Origin: Lycorma delicatula | Taxonomy: Eukaryota > Arthropoda > Insecta > Hemiptera > Fulgoridae | Length of the DNA stretch: 64,000 nt | Reading direction: 5' to 3' | Assembly (NCBI RefSeq): GCF_047948215.1 | Contig: NC_134460.1 | Span: 127,270,324-127,334,323, forward strand | Shown: piece by piece, positions 1 through 11,316 of the stretch | How positions within the stretch are numbered: position 1 is the stretch's first letter | Layout: each line of letters begins with the position of its first letter | Translations under genes and position numbers: made by a program | The notes under the pieces: generated by a model | Database searches by the model: none | Seen by the model: only the letters and a program-made list of their open reading frames with translations | Told to the model about the DNA's origin: nothing

Positions 1-112
1 ACAAATATAAAAAAAATTAAATTAAAAAAATTTACCATTACTATTTTTAATGAATTTTATCTTCAAACTTAAATCTTTACCTTCTTATGGTGAGAAATGT
101 ATTTTATAAATT

Positions 113-601
113 GGTACTTACATATTAACGCCACCGCAGCTACAGCTTTATTTAAAAACAAAGTAGTCAATCGGATTTCGATGGAAAATGAACAGTCTCT
201 TTTTTAATTTTAATAAATGGTTGTTTATATTTATATATTTTATAAATATAATTTAACCAAACTTAACCTACGCTCGCTTTGCTCGCTAACCTTGACTAAT
301 TAACACAATAATTTTTTGAGTATTTATTTAACAAATTCAATATTATTGCAATTATTTATTATTTAAATAATCAAAACACTCCTGTTAATTAGTCAAGGTT
401 AGCGAGCGAAGCGAGCGTAGGTTAAGTTTGGTTATATATTTATAAAATTAATAAATATAAATAACCATTTATTAAAATTAATAAAGAGACTGTTTTGAAT
501 CTATGTTAAACTCTATATCGGCCCATTTTACAACGAAATCCGATTGACTACTTTGTTTTTAAATAAAGCTGTAGCTGCGATGGCGTTAATATCTAAGTAC
601 C
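113..601. repeat. Foldback (long inverted-repeat) element
   Basis: The two halves of this segment are reverse complements over nearly their whole length. Arm 1 is about 113-305, arm 2 about 383-601, and a roughly 77-bp AT-rich loop separates them. The outer ends pair as GGTACTTA(C/G)ATATTAACG. The inner parts of the arms carry a GC-rich core (GCGAGCGAAGCGAGCG) that stands out against the AT background. Arm 2 has about 30 extra bases near 500-530 that arm 1 lacks. No coding capacity is visible. It is most simply a non-autonomous foldback or MITE-type element. I could not define a clear target-site duplication. Confidence 0.8.
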
Positions 602-1654
602 CTTTTTTATCTTTCAATTATATATATACATATATATGAAACAAAAGTTATATAAAAATAAAACTGAGATTCAGTTTTTTTAAAGTTAATTTTTTACTGC
701 AAAAGTAGAAAAAATTGCTTTCACAACACTATTAGAAGCTGAATGATTATTTAAGGGGAATTTTTAAATCACTATATTGGTCTTAGAAAGTATTAAATAT
801 AGATACAAAAGAAATTACTGCACATTGAAAATATAAAAAGGTATTCATTTCTAAAACGAGTCAGTGTATATTGAAACAAATCATTTCTAAGGTTAACTGT
901 TTATACAAATGTCTCACGAGCAAGTGATCAAACTTTGTCATTTGATTAAAAAAAACAGATAAACAAAAAATTTCCAAAGATCAAATGTGTCTTATTTTGT
1001 TACCTATCTGACTGTCTTAAAAAGAAATTTATAAAACTCAAGAACCGATTGACAACATTTAATATCTGTTAGTTTTTTTTTGTCATTCTCTAACAAATGA
1101 CAAAATATGGTAATTTTACAAAATCAAACCACAAAATTTTGGCCATTTTGATTTTTAATAATTAATTTTTGGTAATTCTATTTTATAAAATTATGTTTTA
1201 CTTATAAAATTTTAAGCAATATGAGGTTATAAACATCTCTTTTGACATTATTTTGTGTGAAAAATAAATATCACTTAAATGAATGTGACTATAAAACCAA
1301 GTTATGGATGAAAATAGTAGTCTAGATACAAATCTTGAAGAAATATTTTGAGCTTATTTATTTTTTTGTCAAGAAAAAAATCATATTATTCTGACTTTTA
1401 AACTGATGTTATCTTACAATATCTCAAACTCTGAATTATACATTTTTATTTAAAAGAAAAAAGGCAGACATATGGATAATAAAAACAAACTCACTTAATG
1501 AGTTAAGAGCATGGAGATGAGGCAAAATTTACATTATTTTATAATTTTTTAAAATTTTTAGAGAGAAATAATTGATTAAGAAGAAACTGCATGTAAAGAT
1601 TGTAAATCACTGTTGTTAAAATGTATGTTGGATATCATAACTTAATTTTTGTAG

Positions 1655-2040
1655 GTGACCTAAGATAAAAATCACACATGAAAATGGTATAGTCATTCCT
1701 AAGAAAAATAAGATCCAGTGTTTGGGTTACCAGAGAAAGTAAGGAATGAAGTAGCTTCTTGTTTACTCCTTCACTGTACCAAACTGTTACACATGAACAT
1801 GTCAAATCAATTAAATGCAATTAATATTCAGTCCTAAAAGTTATCAACTTTGTTCTAACCACAGGGACTGGCTGAATAAGCAATATCATTAGTTTTATGG
1901 AAAGCAAAATTAAATGGTACATCTTTAATCCGGGTGCTTTACTTGTGGTACAATTGTTTCTTTAGGTGCTGCAATCAAAATGGTTGTACGTTACATAACA
2001 TAAGGTACAAGTCACTCTTGAAATCAACATAACCACAATC
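1655..2040 (+). repeat. Diverged interspersed repeat, copy A
   Basis: Two blocks here match blocks at 61617-62175. The first (about 1730-1885) runs from GGAATGAAGT to ACAGGGACTGG and aligns with 61995-62140. The second (about 1960-2025) contains CAAAATGGTTGT followed by AAGTCA(C/T)TCTTGAAAT and aligns with 61630-61675. Both copies lie on the same strand, but the block order is swapped between them. The class is unknown and no ORF is present. Confidence 0.5.
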
Positions 2041-2515
2041 TCATACCAGGCTTACTAAGTAAATTGGGAACTGAGTTGGCAACGGTTTCACATTTCTTGG
2101 TACTACTAAAAGTTTAGAAATGTTATTTTTTTTGAAAAGCAGGGTAGGCACTTGACCATCAAAGGACACAATTTTTATTGACTAAAATTCAACAAAAGTT
2201 TAGTTAAAGTTAGATTAAATTCTGTTTGAAATGAATTTTCAGATGACAAAAGAGCACTATAGATATATGTTAATATAATACATAACTAGTAATATAATAA
2301 TAGTATGCGCTCAGTTTAAGAATACAATTTTAATAAAAGAACTCTCATTAGTTTACAGATGCGCTTATTATATAATTTATTGACACTATAACGTAGATAG
2401 GGCTGTATCAAATAGTGGGAGTGTTCTCATCATGAAAATAATAAAAAGTAAATATTTTTTTAGAATTATAAAATTGCAAGAAAATGTAACTGTCTGATAG
2501 CAGACAGCTTCTTAC

Positions 2516-4130
2516 CTATTATTGGTTCTGTAAATTTAAGACTGATACTGCTAGATCCTCCATTCTGAGGATACTGATACACTGGTGACAAAGCCTGTTT
2601 ATTCTTCATGTTATCTGATAATAGATGGGGCTTATGGACCGACTTTTGGGGACTTTGTTTCCTGACTAATTGCTGCACAGCAACTCTAAGGTTTGAAGTT
2701 TCACTTTACTGAACCTTAAAAAATCCATAAAAAAGGGCAGTTAAGCTGTATCAATTGCAATCAGGCCATTCTGCAAGATTTGGAATATGTCAGGGAACAT
2801 TCTGGAAATTTAAACAACAGCTGACCCTGAGGAGAATAAAGTTAAGAAATTCTGAACGGTTTTCTTGCACTCTACTGGCATCTATTAGTGACAAATTACT
2901 AATAAACTGCTATTTTAAATTAAAAAAACTAAGTGTCTGTGTGTGAACAGTTTATACTTTCAATGGATAAAAATATTGTATATTAGTAAACATAATTAGT
3001 CATTGCTATTTGTAACAGCAGTAGCTTAAAGTGATAATCAAGCATTTAAACTTTATATTTTCTTTCAAGCAAAAAAGGTTCTTTTTTTTATGAATAATGA
3101 AATGTGTCACAATTAATTTTATACATAAGTCTATAAAAATCACAACACATTACTTAACAACTACAAAATAATATGTTCAAGACTACCGACAGGTTTCATG
3201 ATTATAAATCTCTATAATTATGGAATATGCTACAATCATTTTATAATGATATTATGTTCAACAGACAACTTCTATTAAAAAGGTAAGTTGTCCAGAATGG
3301 GAATAGAAAGAAAAAGTAAGCACTGTTGGCTGAACAGTTTGTATATCAAATATTAAAACTGGCAATAAGAATTTAGTCAACAAATAATACAAAAAATGAT
3401 ATTTATTATGCTTTACAATAGTATCCACATCTGCTGATTACTCAAAAGTGAATTAATAGCAAATCATACAACTAAAACTACAGGTAATGCAAACATAAAA
3501 AATAAAACTACTGTTAGCTTACAAATACATTCTAATAGAAGTTGATGGATTTGAAGAGCGCACAGAATTGTCTCTAATCATGGAATTGAAATCAATGTAA
3601 CTTACAAAATATTGTAGCAATAGTTTAACTACCAAAGGTAAGTTCATTTTATGAAATCCACCTTAACAGTACTTTTACATCTGGTTTGTAATCCACCCTA
3701 TAGTTAACGTAAATACTACAGAACGAATTAACTTAGAAATTTTTATGCAACATAAATATTTGGTGTTTATAACTGTAAAGAAAAAACTGATTTTTCTACA
3801 GAAGTATTTTCAAGATAACTTTAAAAATCATCAAAAATAAAATTTAACTTTTGAAAATATTTGATGGTTGGGGCAAATGTTAGAGCTTAGGCTCCGTTAA
3901 GGAATATATTACCATATGCAGTTATTTGTGTATTCTAGGTTTCAAAAAAAACAAAATACAACAATAAATCGCGTTTCTTTTATTTTCTACATTTGTCTTG
4001 AAAACTGGTCATCTTTCCATATACTACCTATAGCAGTAATAATTAAACAGGAATTTCTAATTAAGAGTTATGACAGAAATTGTTGATCTTCCGAAATTAA
4101 AATTTTTACTTACCAACGAAGCTCTTCCAT
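2516..4130 (-). CDS. Spliced host gene, first three coding exons (partial, unidentified)
   Basis: I join three minus-strand exons. Exon 1 is 4130-4114: ATG and codons for MEELR plus two bases, then donor GTAAGT. Exon 2 is 3600-3523: acceptor ending TTTTGTAAG, 25 codons starting YIDFNSMIRDN, donor GTAAGC. Exon 3 is 2685-2516: acceptor ending AAACCTTAG, 56 codons starting VAVQQLVRKQ, donor GTAAGAAG. All introns are GT-AG (513 and 837 bp). The phases fit exactly: TG|T gives Cys6, TT|A gives Leu32, and exon 3 ends with one base, so 88 complete codons are open. The start choice rests on the ATG lying 17 bases before a perfect donor. The translated part is rich in Ser, Pro, Gln and Asn after about residue 40 (QALSPVYQYPQ, GGSSSIS) and shows no recognised domain, signal peptide or membrane segment. 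The remainder must lie beyond the left edge. I do not recognise the product. Chance agreement of this many splice and phase constraints is unlikely, but transcript evidence is absent. Confidence 0.72.
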
Positions 4131-6410
4131 TGTGTTATTTTTAATAGTTATATTAAATTACATTACCGTAATTTTTGTTCACTTTTGTAGGTGCTACGTA
4201 ACGTTCTTTACAATTAGGAAGGTTAGGAAGATAGTTCATTAGACAGCTGTTGAGTATGATAGCTGAAGATAACTAATAGATCTTGTTGTAATGTACAAGA
4301 GCCTACTAATGCACCAACTTCTGCGATAATTAGTGAGATGATCTAGAAGTTCTAATTCTGCGTATTACTGTTTTTTGTAACAATTCTGCTTTGATGATTT
4401 AAGCAAAAATTAGTTTACAGCAGTACGTAGTTGCTTCATAAAACTAAAGACCCCATTCCTAACAGATTTTCCAAAAATATATTTACCGGGTATGAAATTT
4501 TCAGATTCAACAAATCTAAGAAATATATATTAAAATAAATTTACTTACGAATAAATCAAAAGGTAGGAAAATGAAATGGCCCAGACACTAATCAGAATGA
4601 TCGTTTAGCTGTCATAATTTGCTAACGCCGTGATCTATCTGGTGTCTAACGTCAGATTCAAGAGACAAAATTGAGTGAAATAAGAGTTACTACTGAAAAC
4701 GAAAATGTATATGGCCTCGTATCGCTCAGCTAAATACCGAAAGGCAAATAACCTTACCGCTATGTCTCGTAGTAGAACATGAGATCATCATTCCATTAAA
4801 ATTTTTCTGCTGTCACTAGCAGGCCATGAAACATACCTACATACTTTATATATACCTACGACATTTTATATAAAAAAAGTTTGTTTTAATGTAATAACTT
4901 CCTTACTTTTTAATTATATTATACAATAATCAAAGAAAATCATTTATTTATTATTTAAAAAATTATGACTTATTAAATTTTGTTAGGAAAATAACATTTA
5001 CTATGAAATATTTTTTCCTTTTCTTTACAGATTATTCCTTTTTACTTTTACAAACAAATTTTTTACAAGCTACGCTAATTAATAGCAGAGTTACAGCTTG
5101 TTCCTCTATAAATAAGCAATAAGTATAACTCATTATTTTTAGTCTAAATTTTTGGTCTTATTGGTTGGTTATAAGACCACATTTCGTTTTTATTCAATTT
5201 TCGATCGACCGATTTCACTTCATTTTATCTTATATTTTTAATGTTTTAATTTAATATAATATATGTTAATTTATTCTAAGAGACACTATACCCATCTTTG
5301 AGCCACAACAAAAAAGAATTTGACGTTAATGGAAATCTGCTAGATTTCTTTCTGCGTAAACTTTTGTGGCGACGTGAGTACAAGAGGCAAGATTTATTTT
5401 TACAAATTCTGCAGGACATATAATAATCATCATAATATTTTTTTGGCAGTAGGAATGATTGATATAATTTCTAACTAAATTAGTTTTTAATATTATATCA
5501 GTGCTATCTGTAGCACTAATTCTTGAAATTCCCTATTCACTATTCAGAAAGAAAGAATCTAGATAAAAGAAGAAAAAATGATACAGTAGATATTTAAAAG
5601 TCGTCGTGCTTGTTAGTCAGCAGGTGTGAATAGTTGAGTTGTGGTATCGGTGTACGATCATGGTCATAGGTCATTACATCTCCAAACGTAAGCAAATTCA
5701 CTAACAAAGGATGTTTTGTAGAACTTTGGATAGAGATTATATTTGTTACTTACCAATGTTAATGCTATCAGTTACGTCAAAATGTAGCTAGCAATTATAA
5801 ATTATTTCATTACAAAAGAGCGTAAATTCTTAACGCTTATTAAATTGTAAGAAAAAATTAAACGAATTGCTTAAAAATAGAAGGTAAATAAATAAAAGAA
5901 TAATTAAAATTTTTTGAGTATTTATTCAAATAATTAAAACTATTTCTAACAACTTTTTATACAATTTAATTAATTATTTGTTTTCATAATATTCTTTGGA
6001 AACTTCATAAAAGTCGATTTCATTATTTTTACTTGCTGAGAGTTTTGATAAATTAAGGGAGAACTTTTGTTTTGTTTTTAATCTAATATTTTAATTACAC
6101 CTACATTAATAAATTAAAAATTAATTACTGTCGGAGTAGGTTATCTAAAAAAAAAAATTCTCAGAACTTATTTCCCAGTCAATTTTTTTACTGACTTCTC
6201 TAAATTCATTTCATTATTAAAATTTCACATTGAAAAATGTAATGAAACTTAGTTTTCTTTAAAATCTGTCAGAAAGACTTCTCTCTTCAGAAACTCACCA
6301 GAAAAGACATGAATCATCGCAAATTCAGAACAGAGCGGTATTTAATTAGATCAGTTTCACTAATCATAAAATGAACTTTTTAAAGAGTAATAGCTAGTTC
6401 CTTTTAAGAA
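4131..6410. other. AT-rich upstream/intergenic sequence
   Basis: This is the region 5' of the minus-strand gene, so 4131 to roughly 4250 should contain its 5' UTR and promoter. I see no convincing TATA box or initiator to place the transcription start. The rest is AT-rich with no coding frame and no recognised repeat. Confidence 0.4.
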
Positions 6411-6414
6411 TTAT

Positions 6415-6448
6415 ACTAGCAAACCCGGCTATGCTTCGCTATTGCTAG
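6415..6448 (-). mobile_element. Possible Helitron-like 3' terminus
   Basis: Read on the minus strand, this GC-rich island in AT-rich DNA ends GGGTTTGCTAG followed by T, the CTRR|T form of Helitron 3' ends. The short segment is bounded by CTAG on both sides, with AGCAA/TTGCT as partial arms. The hairpin is imperfect and no matching TC 5' end was found. The adjacent pyrimidine block and tandem repeats could be cargo of such an element. Confidence 0.22.
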
Positions 6449-6534
6449 ATTTGAGTATATATATATAGATTAAATGAACACAATTGAAAGTTTCATAAAA
6501 CATTAACAAAATCAACATTACGGAATTAACAAAA

Positions 6535-7500
6535 TTTAATCTTTCCCTTTCACCCTTTCTTCTATTTCCCCTTTCTCCGATTTCTCCCTTTCCCTTTCTC
6601 ATTTGCCGTTTCTTTTTTCTTTTCTTCCTTTCCCATTTTCCTTTTTCCAGTTACAGTTTTTACCCCTCTTCACTTTCCACCATTTTCTCCTTTTCTCTCC
6701 CTTTCCCTTTCATTCCCTCATTTTTCTTTCCCTGATTTCCCTTTCCCCATTGTTTCTTTCTCTTCTTTCCTTTTTTCTTCTTTCCCCTTTGCATTTCCTT
6801 TTCTCGTTTCACATTTTCCCTTTTTTCTTTTTTCAATTTTTCCTTGCTTTCCTTTTCCTATTTTCATTTTTACCACATTCCATTTCTCTTTCCCCCATTC
6901 CTCTCTTCCCTTTCCAAATTTTTTTCCTTTTTATCCCGCTTTCTTATTCGTTTTCTCATTTCACTTTCCCTTATTTCCCTTTCTCTCTTCCTTTTTCACC
7001 TTTTTCCTCTTTTTCTTTTTTCTTCTTTCCCTTTTCCATTTCCTTTTCTCGTTATTCCTTTCCTCTGTTTTCCTTTTTTTTATTTTTTCCATTTTCCCTT
7101 TCTTTCCTTTTCCCATTTTTATTTTTACCATATTCCCTTTCTCTTTTTCCATTTCTCCCTCTTTTCTTTCCACTACTTTCTTCTTCTTTTCCAATCCTTT
7201 TCTTATTTCCCTTTCTTCCTTCCTTTCCCGTTTTCTTTTTTCTCCATTCCCTTTTCCATTTTCTTTTCCCGTTTTTCCTTTTCCACGTTTTTTTAATATT
7301 TTCCATTTTCCCTTTCTTTCCTTTTTTCCATTTTCATTTTCATACTATATTTACTTGTTTCCCCCATTTCTTTTCTTCCCTTTCCATCATTTTCTCCTTT
7401 TTATCTTTCTTTCCTTCCGTCATTTCTCTTTCCGATATTTCCCTTTCTTCCTTCCTTTTTAACTCTTTCCCCCTTTCTTTTTTCTCCTTTCATCTTTCAA
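6535..7500. repeat. Polypyrimidine block with diverged higher-order tandem units
   Basis: About 960 bp are almost pure C/T on the plus strand. The long plus-strand frame through it (6603-7505, mostly Phe, Ser, Leu, Pro) is a composition artefact. The block is not random. A CCTTTTCC(T/C)ATTTT-like segment followed by ATTTTTACC recurs near 6632, 6851, 7107 and 7320. A CATTTCCTTTTCTCG-like segment recurs near 6792, 7039 and 7257. This implies about four diverged units of roughly 215-255 bp. The strand asymmetry could favour triplex or slipped structures. Confidence 0.85.
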
Positions 7501-7593
7501 ATTAATCTTGCGACAACGAAAATTGTGCTGGAAAATTACATGATTACTAAGAAAATCTTAGTTTTTATACCGCACGCTAGACGTCGAATTTCC

Positions 7594-7855
7594 AAGGTTA
7601 TTTAAAAATGAAATATCTATCCTTATAGTTAAATAAATTATTTTTGATGGTTTTTTAAAAATTAAATACCTGTTTATATTAGTTGAATATGTTCTTTCTC
7701 AAGGTTATTTAAAAATTAAATGTCTATTTATATTAGGTGTTATTTAAAATTAAATATCTATCTTTATAATTAAATAAATTCTTTTCGATCGTTTTTAAAG
7801 ATTAAATAGCAATTTATGTTACTTGAATATGTTCTTTCCGAAGGTTATTTAAAAA
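7594..7855. repeat. 107-bp tandem repeat, two units plus partials
   Basis: A unit beginning AAGGTTATTTAAAAAT and ending GAATATGTTCTTTC occurs at 7594-7700. Its first 34 bp are repeated at 7701-7733, a second full unit follows at 7734-7840, and a further partial begins at 7841. Full units are both 107 bp with about 15% visible differences. The repeat directly follows the polypyrimidine block, so the two may belong to one element. Confidence 0.75.
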
Positions 7856-7949
7856 CACACTATTGTCGTATAATAAACATTTAATTTGCAACAACAAATA
7901 TTGAGGTCAATAATTGAGATAAAAACTATCCTCTAGAGATAAAAGCTAA

Positions 7950-9365
7950 AGATGAGATAAAAATTAAGATGAGGGATTAAACTTGGTGAGATTGAGGAGA
8001 GATTGATGTTGGATAAAGTATCAGTCGCTGGCCACATAAATGTGCTTGATCCGCCATTCAGCGGAGCTCCAAGTTCTGTCTCACTCTGTTTATATTTCCT
8101 CGAAGGGAACAGATTGTTAAATCCTATGAAATATGTTGGGCATTAAAGTTCCCTACAATTAACGATGGAGATGGAATTTGGACGAGGAGATTTCGTATAT
8201 CTAGTACATCAAACTCGGAGTTCTACGAGAGATAGAGATTGCAGATGTGGAATTTGAAAGGGACAGAGATCTCCATGGTGACTCATGGATGTGGGTAGCA
8301 AGTGATATCCTTGTAGTATAGTCATAGGTTTCACACAGGAAACATCGCCGTGGGTTAATGATGAATGGTCGTATTCTATCTGAAATCTACGTTAATTTTT
8401 CTCCAGTGGCATGGGGAGGTTGAACGTTAAAATAAGGGAAGAAATAGATAGGTTCTTCCAAATCACTTTGACGTTTCATTATTCGCTTTACTTCAGCAAC
8501 TTCGTGGGGACGAAGCTTATCAGCTATTTCATTAACTTCCATATCCATAAGGTCCCGACAAATTACTTTTGGGCTGGTATTCAAAGTTTGATGGCACACC
8601 GCACTTGGCAAGACGTAAGAGAAATCGATTCTGCTCATCATTATATGTTTCAATTAGTATCGATCCATCGCTTAATTTCTTGTTGTTCTTCAGTGAGCCA
8701 CATGATCCTGTTACTACTTTGTTATTCAGGAAAGGCGAGACCTTGTGAAGAGAGCCTGTCACCTTCCTGATTATTTCGCATAACAACGAATCTAACATTT
8801 TTAAACTGTACGGAATACGTCACAATTTACTTGATTTTTCACACCACTGATATCCTCGTCTGACACCGGAGATTGAGGTCTTTTCACAACACTGTTTTTG
8901 GTTGTTTTTCCCCACGGACCACCTCCAACCATCATAGTATTTTCTTATGGATCAATATTGTTAGTCTTACGAGTACCGGGGAAATATGGGATCCCCTCTG
9001 CAGAGCCCTCGCGTAAAGAGGCTAGAGCTAATTGCAATGGGTTCGCTCAAGTGCCCAGAGAGTTTGAAACTCACTACGTAGAGCCATTTACCCATCGGAA
9101 CGATAGCGTCTACCTTGCGTTACGGTTGCGTCGTAAGTTGTCGCAACACCACCGAGTGTAAGTGTAACGAGAGATGGTGTAGGATGTTGTGTAGTTGTGT
9201 AAGGTTCATGTTGTATTTAGTGCAATGCTCGTAGTGTAGTATATGTGTGAAGTGTAAACTTTTCAGCAGCTCGGAGTGTAGTAGGAAGAAAAGCTGCAAA
9301 GGCTAGGGCCGTGGGGACGCCAACCCCCAAAGTCTTAAAGGGTAAGACTCCCCGTCGGGGGATTT
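7950..9365 (-). mobile_element. Jockey-clade LINE, decayed: 5' UTR, ORF1, endonuclease fragment
   Basis: On the minus strand a GC-richer leader (9365-8933) precedes an ATG at 8932 that opens 38 codons (MVGGGPWGKTTKNSV) before a stop. Shifted frames then continue at 8798-8532 (NNKKLSDGSILIETYN, LLRLAKCG) and 8653-8387 (SPKVICRDLMDMEVNEI, EVKRIMKR). This succession matches the RRM-like middle of Jockey-type ORF1 (gag) proteins. Beyond 8387 the frame moves into an ORF2 endonuclease remnant: a V-G-N-F-N-A motif near 8150 (for GDFN) and GGSSTFMWPAT near 8030 (for the usual GxxT with later SNIDLS). The zinc-knuckle and ORF1/ORF2 junction are deleted. Stops and frameshifts rule out function. The reverse transcriptase is absent. 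Clade assignment is by remembered motif pattern. Confidence 0.65.
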
Positions 9366-9556
9366 GTAATTGTGTTTAATGCAATCTCCTGTAACATGGT
9401 ACAATAATAACATAGTAAACATTGAAGATTTGGTGTGATTTTGAAGCTGCGAACACTATTTACTGGTATAGCATTGACTAAACTTAAATATTTTTTAATA
9501 AAAACCAGAAGATACCAATATAAGTCGTTAGTAAAAGTCAGCTGTGGTTGTTAATT

Positions 9557-9861
9557 TTGTATTTATTTTCCTAATGTGTGCTTTGCAATCTGTCCAACTA
9601 ATGAACGACTGAGTAAGCACCGACCCAATGAGAAGAGTATGATATGTATGACGTAAATTTTACAGATTCAGGCAATCATTCCTGAGAGGTATGGCTAATT
9701 AAACCCCAACCACCAAAGTACACCACTATCTAGCATTAAAATCCATGTAAAAGCAACTAAAGTTTACTAAGATTTGAACCTTAGAACCTTCGACTTCGAA
9801 AATCAGATATTAAATTAATGATTTGCGATGACGAGTTAACCATTAGACCAGCCCGGTGGGC
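9557..9861 (-). mobile_element. tRNA-derived SINE, older subfamily with alternative 3' tail
   Basis: On the minus strand a tRNA-like head has an A-box (TGGTCTAATGGTTAAC) and a B-box-like GGTTCAAATC, followed by the family body (CTTTGGTGGTTGGG, CTCAGGAATG). The tail differs from the other copies and ends near GTTGGACAGATTGCAA. A perfect 12-bp target-site duplication, TGGTTGTTAATT, flanks it at 9545-9556 and 9862-9873. Confidence 0.85.
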
Positions 9862-10543
9862 TGGTTGTTAATTAACATCTCTACATTTTGATATCTTTTA
9901 TATCTATAGAGAGAATTAATTAATGTAAAGGAGATCTGGATGTAATAGTAATTTTCAAGAAGTGAACGTTATCTAGTTTTAGTTTTCTATTTTTTTTTAG
10001 ATATTAATCCAAAATCGCATTGAAAGTCTTAGGTAAGCCATTACATTTCTAACAATTGATTTGTAAGTGAAATTCATTGATGATTTCAGTAGAACACCTG
10101 ATGAAGAGAATGTTTGTTTATGAGGCTTACATTACAAGGAATGTTGTATCTTACAAAAATAAATGTTCTAAGAAAGAAAGACAACTGTATTGATCAATAA
10201 GCTAGGGGTGGTGATTGGGATACGTTCAACGCGGTTTGATTACCAGTGGACAGTCCTCTTCCGAATTATCCAAGAATAAATAATATATTGACTAATCAAA
10301 AGCCCACGTAACATACCAAAATAAACTTATAACAGGTGATCCCTTTTATTCATATTCTAACTATTAGCATTTATCAAGAATATCATGGAGTATCAAGAAT
10401 ATCTTTATATCGTATCATTCAGTTATGTCAACAGGGAACTGACGAACTATTTTAATTTTTTAATACTTATTTATTCAGTAATTTTTTTTCATTTTTAATA
10501 TAATTTACTGTTTTAAAATTAGTTTAAAAGTTAAAAACGAGCC

Positions 10544-10637
10544 TATAATGATAGCCATTAATACACGAGTACGAAGTTATGACACGACCTTGGAGACTGT
10601 CGTAAACTTCGCAAGAGTGTATTAATGGCCATTATAG
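10544..10637. repeat. Inverted repeat, about 94 bp
   Basis: The arms TATAATG..GCCATTAATACAC..CGAAGTT (10544-10577) and AACTTCG..GTGTATTAATGGCCATTATA (10605-10636) are reverse complements with a few mismatches and a loop of about 27 bp. It may be a small MITE or a hairpin relic. No coding content. Confidence 0.65.
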
Positions 10638-10894
10638 AGAGTTGCATAATGTATTTTTTCTACGGCTGAGAAAATATGGGGATTATAGATTTTAATCAGT
10701 GATAGAATACATTGTTTACGGAATATTTTTTTTTTTAAATAAAAAATAATACATTAAACAATACATTTCTGTGGTAATATATTATTAGTCATACGTTTTG
10801 CCTTTTCTTTAATATCAATCGGTTTACAGACGTTTCTTCCTCAGAATCCGACATAATTAACAGAAGAACAAATAGAATATAGAAACTTAGCTAC

Positions 10895-11066
10895 CTACTG
10901 GTGTGGAGTTCTTTAATGGTTGGGTTTCAATTAACCACACTTCTCAGGAATGGTCGACCTGAGACTGTACAAGACTTCACTTAATTTACATTCATATATA
11001 TCATCCTCATTCATCCTCTGAAGTAATACGTTACTGTGGTTCCGGAGGCTAAACAGAAAAATAAAG
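10895..11066 (+). mobile_element. tRNA-derived SINE, 5'-truncated
   Basis: The body and tail of the same SINE family are present (TTCTTTAATGGTTGGGTTTC, CTCAGGAATGGTCGACC, GGAGGCTAAACAGAAAAA), while the tRNA-like head is missing. The variant GTCGACCTGAG links it to the older copies at 9557 and 33475, but its 3' tail is of the common type, so it is intermediate between the two subfamilies. No convincing target-site duplication was found. Confidence 0.8.
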
Positions 11067-11316
11067 TTACCTTTACTAGGCTCAGCCAGTGTACGAGGTT
11101 GTGACACCACGAGCAGACTGCTTATTACTACTAGGCCTGAAAACATCAACTCCGCGAATAAAATCGAAGTATTACTTATTATCATATTGTACGCGATAAT
11201 AACTACCATACTTACATTTACTAATAATATACAATACGTGATTAATTCTTTTATAACCTTTATTTGAACTAAATTATTAATTTTTAATAATAATCAAAAG
11301 CTTACTTGAATTTTCT

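Larger units (their letters stand above)
1..2515 (-). other. Probable intron 3 of the left-edge gene
   Basis: Downstream of the donor at 2515 on the minus strand I find no further exon in the right phase before the window edge. Apart from the foldback and the diverged repeat the sequence is AT-rich and has no long frame. It is most simply intronic. Confidence 0.4.

Noticed and set aside
2755..2946. 63-codon plus-strand ORF
   Set aside because: It lies in intron 2 of the minus-strand gene, has no splice or start context and no recognisable domain.
6603..7505. 300-codon plus-strand ORF in the C/T block
   Set aside because: Composed almost only of Phe, Ser, Leu and Pro codons dictated by the polypyrimidine tract. 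The opposite frames are Lys/Glu/Gly-rich for the same reason, and no start, splice or domain evidence exists.
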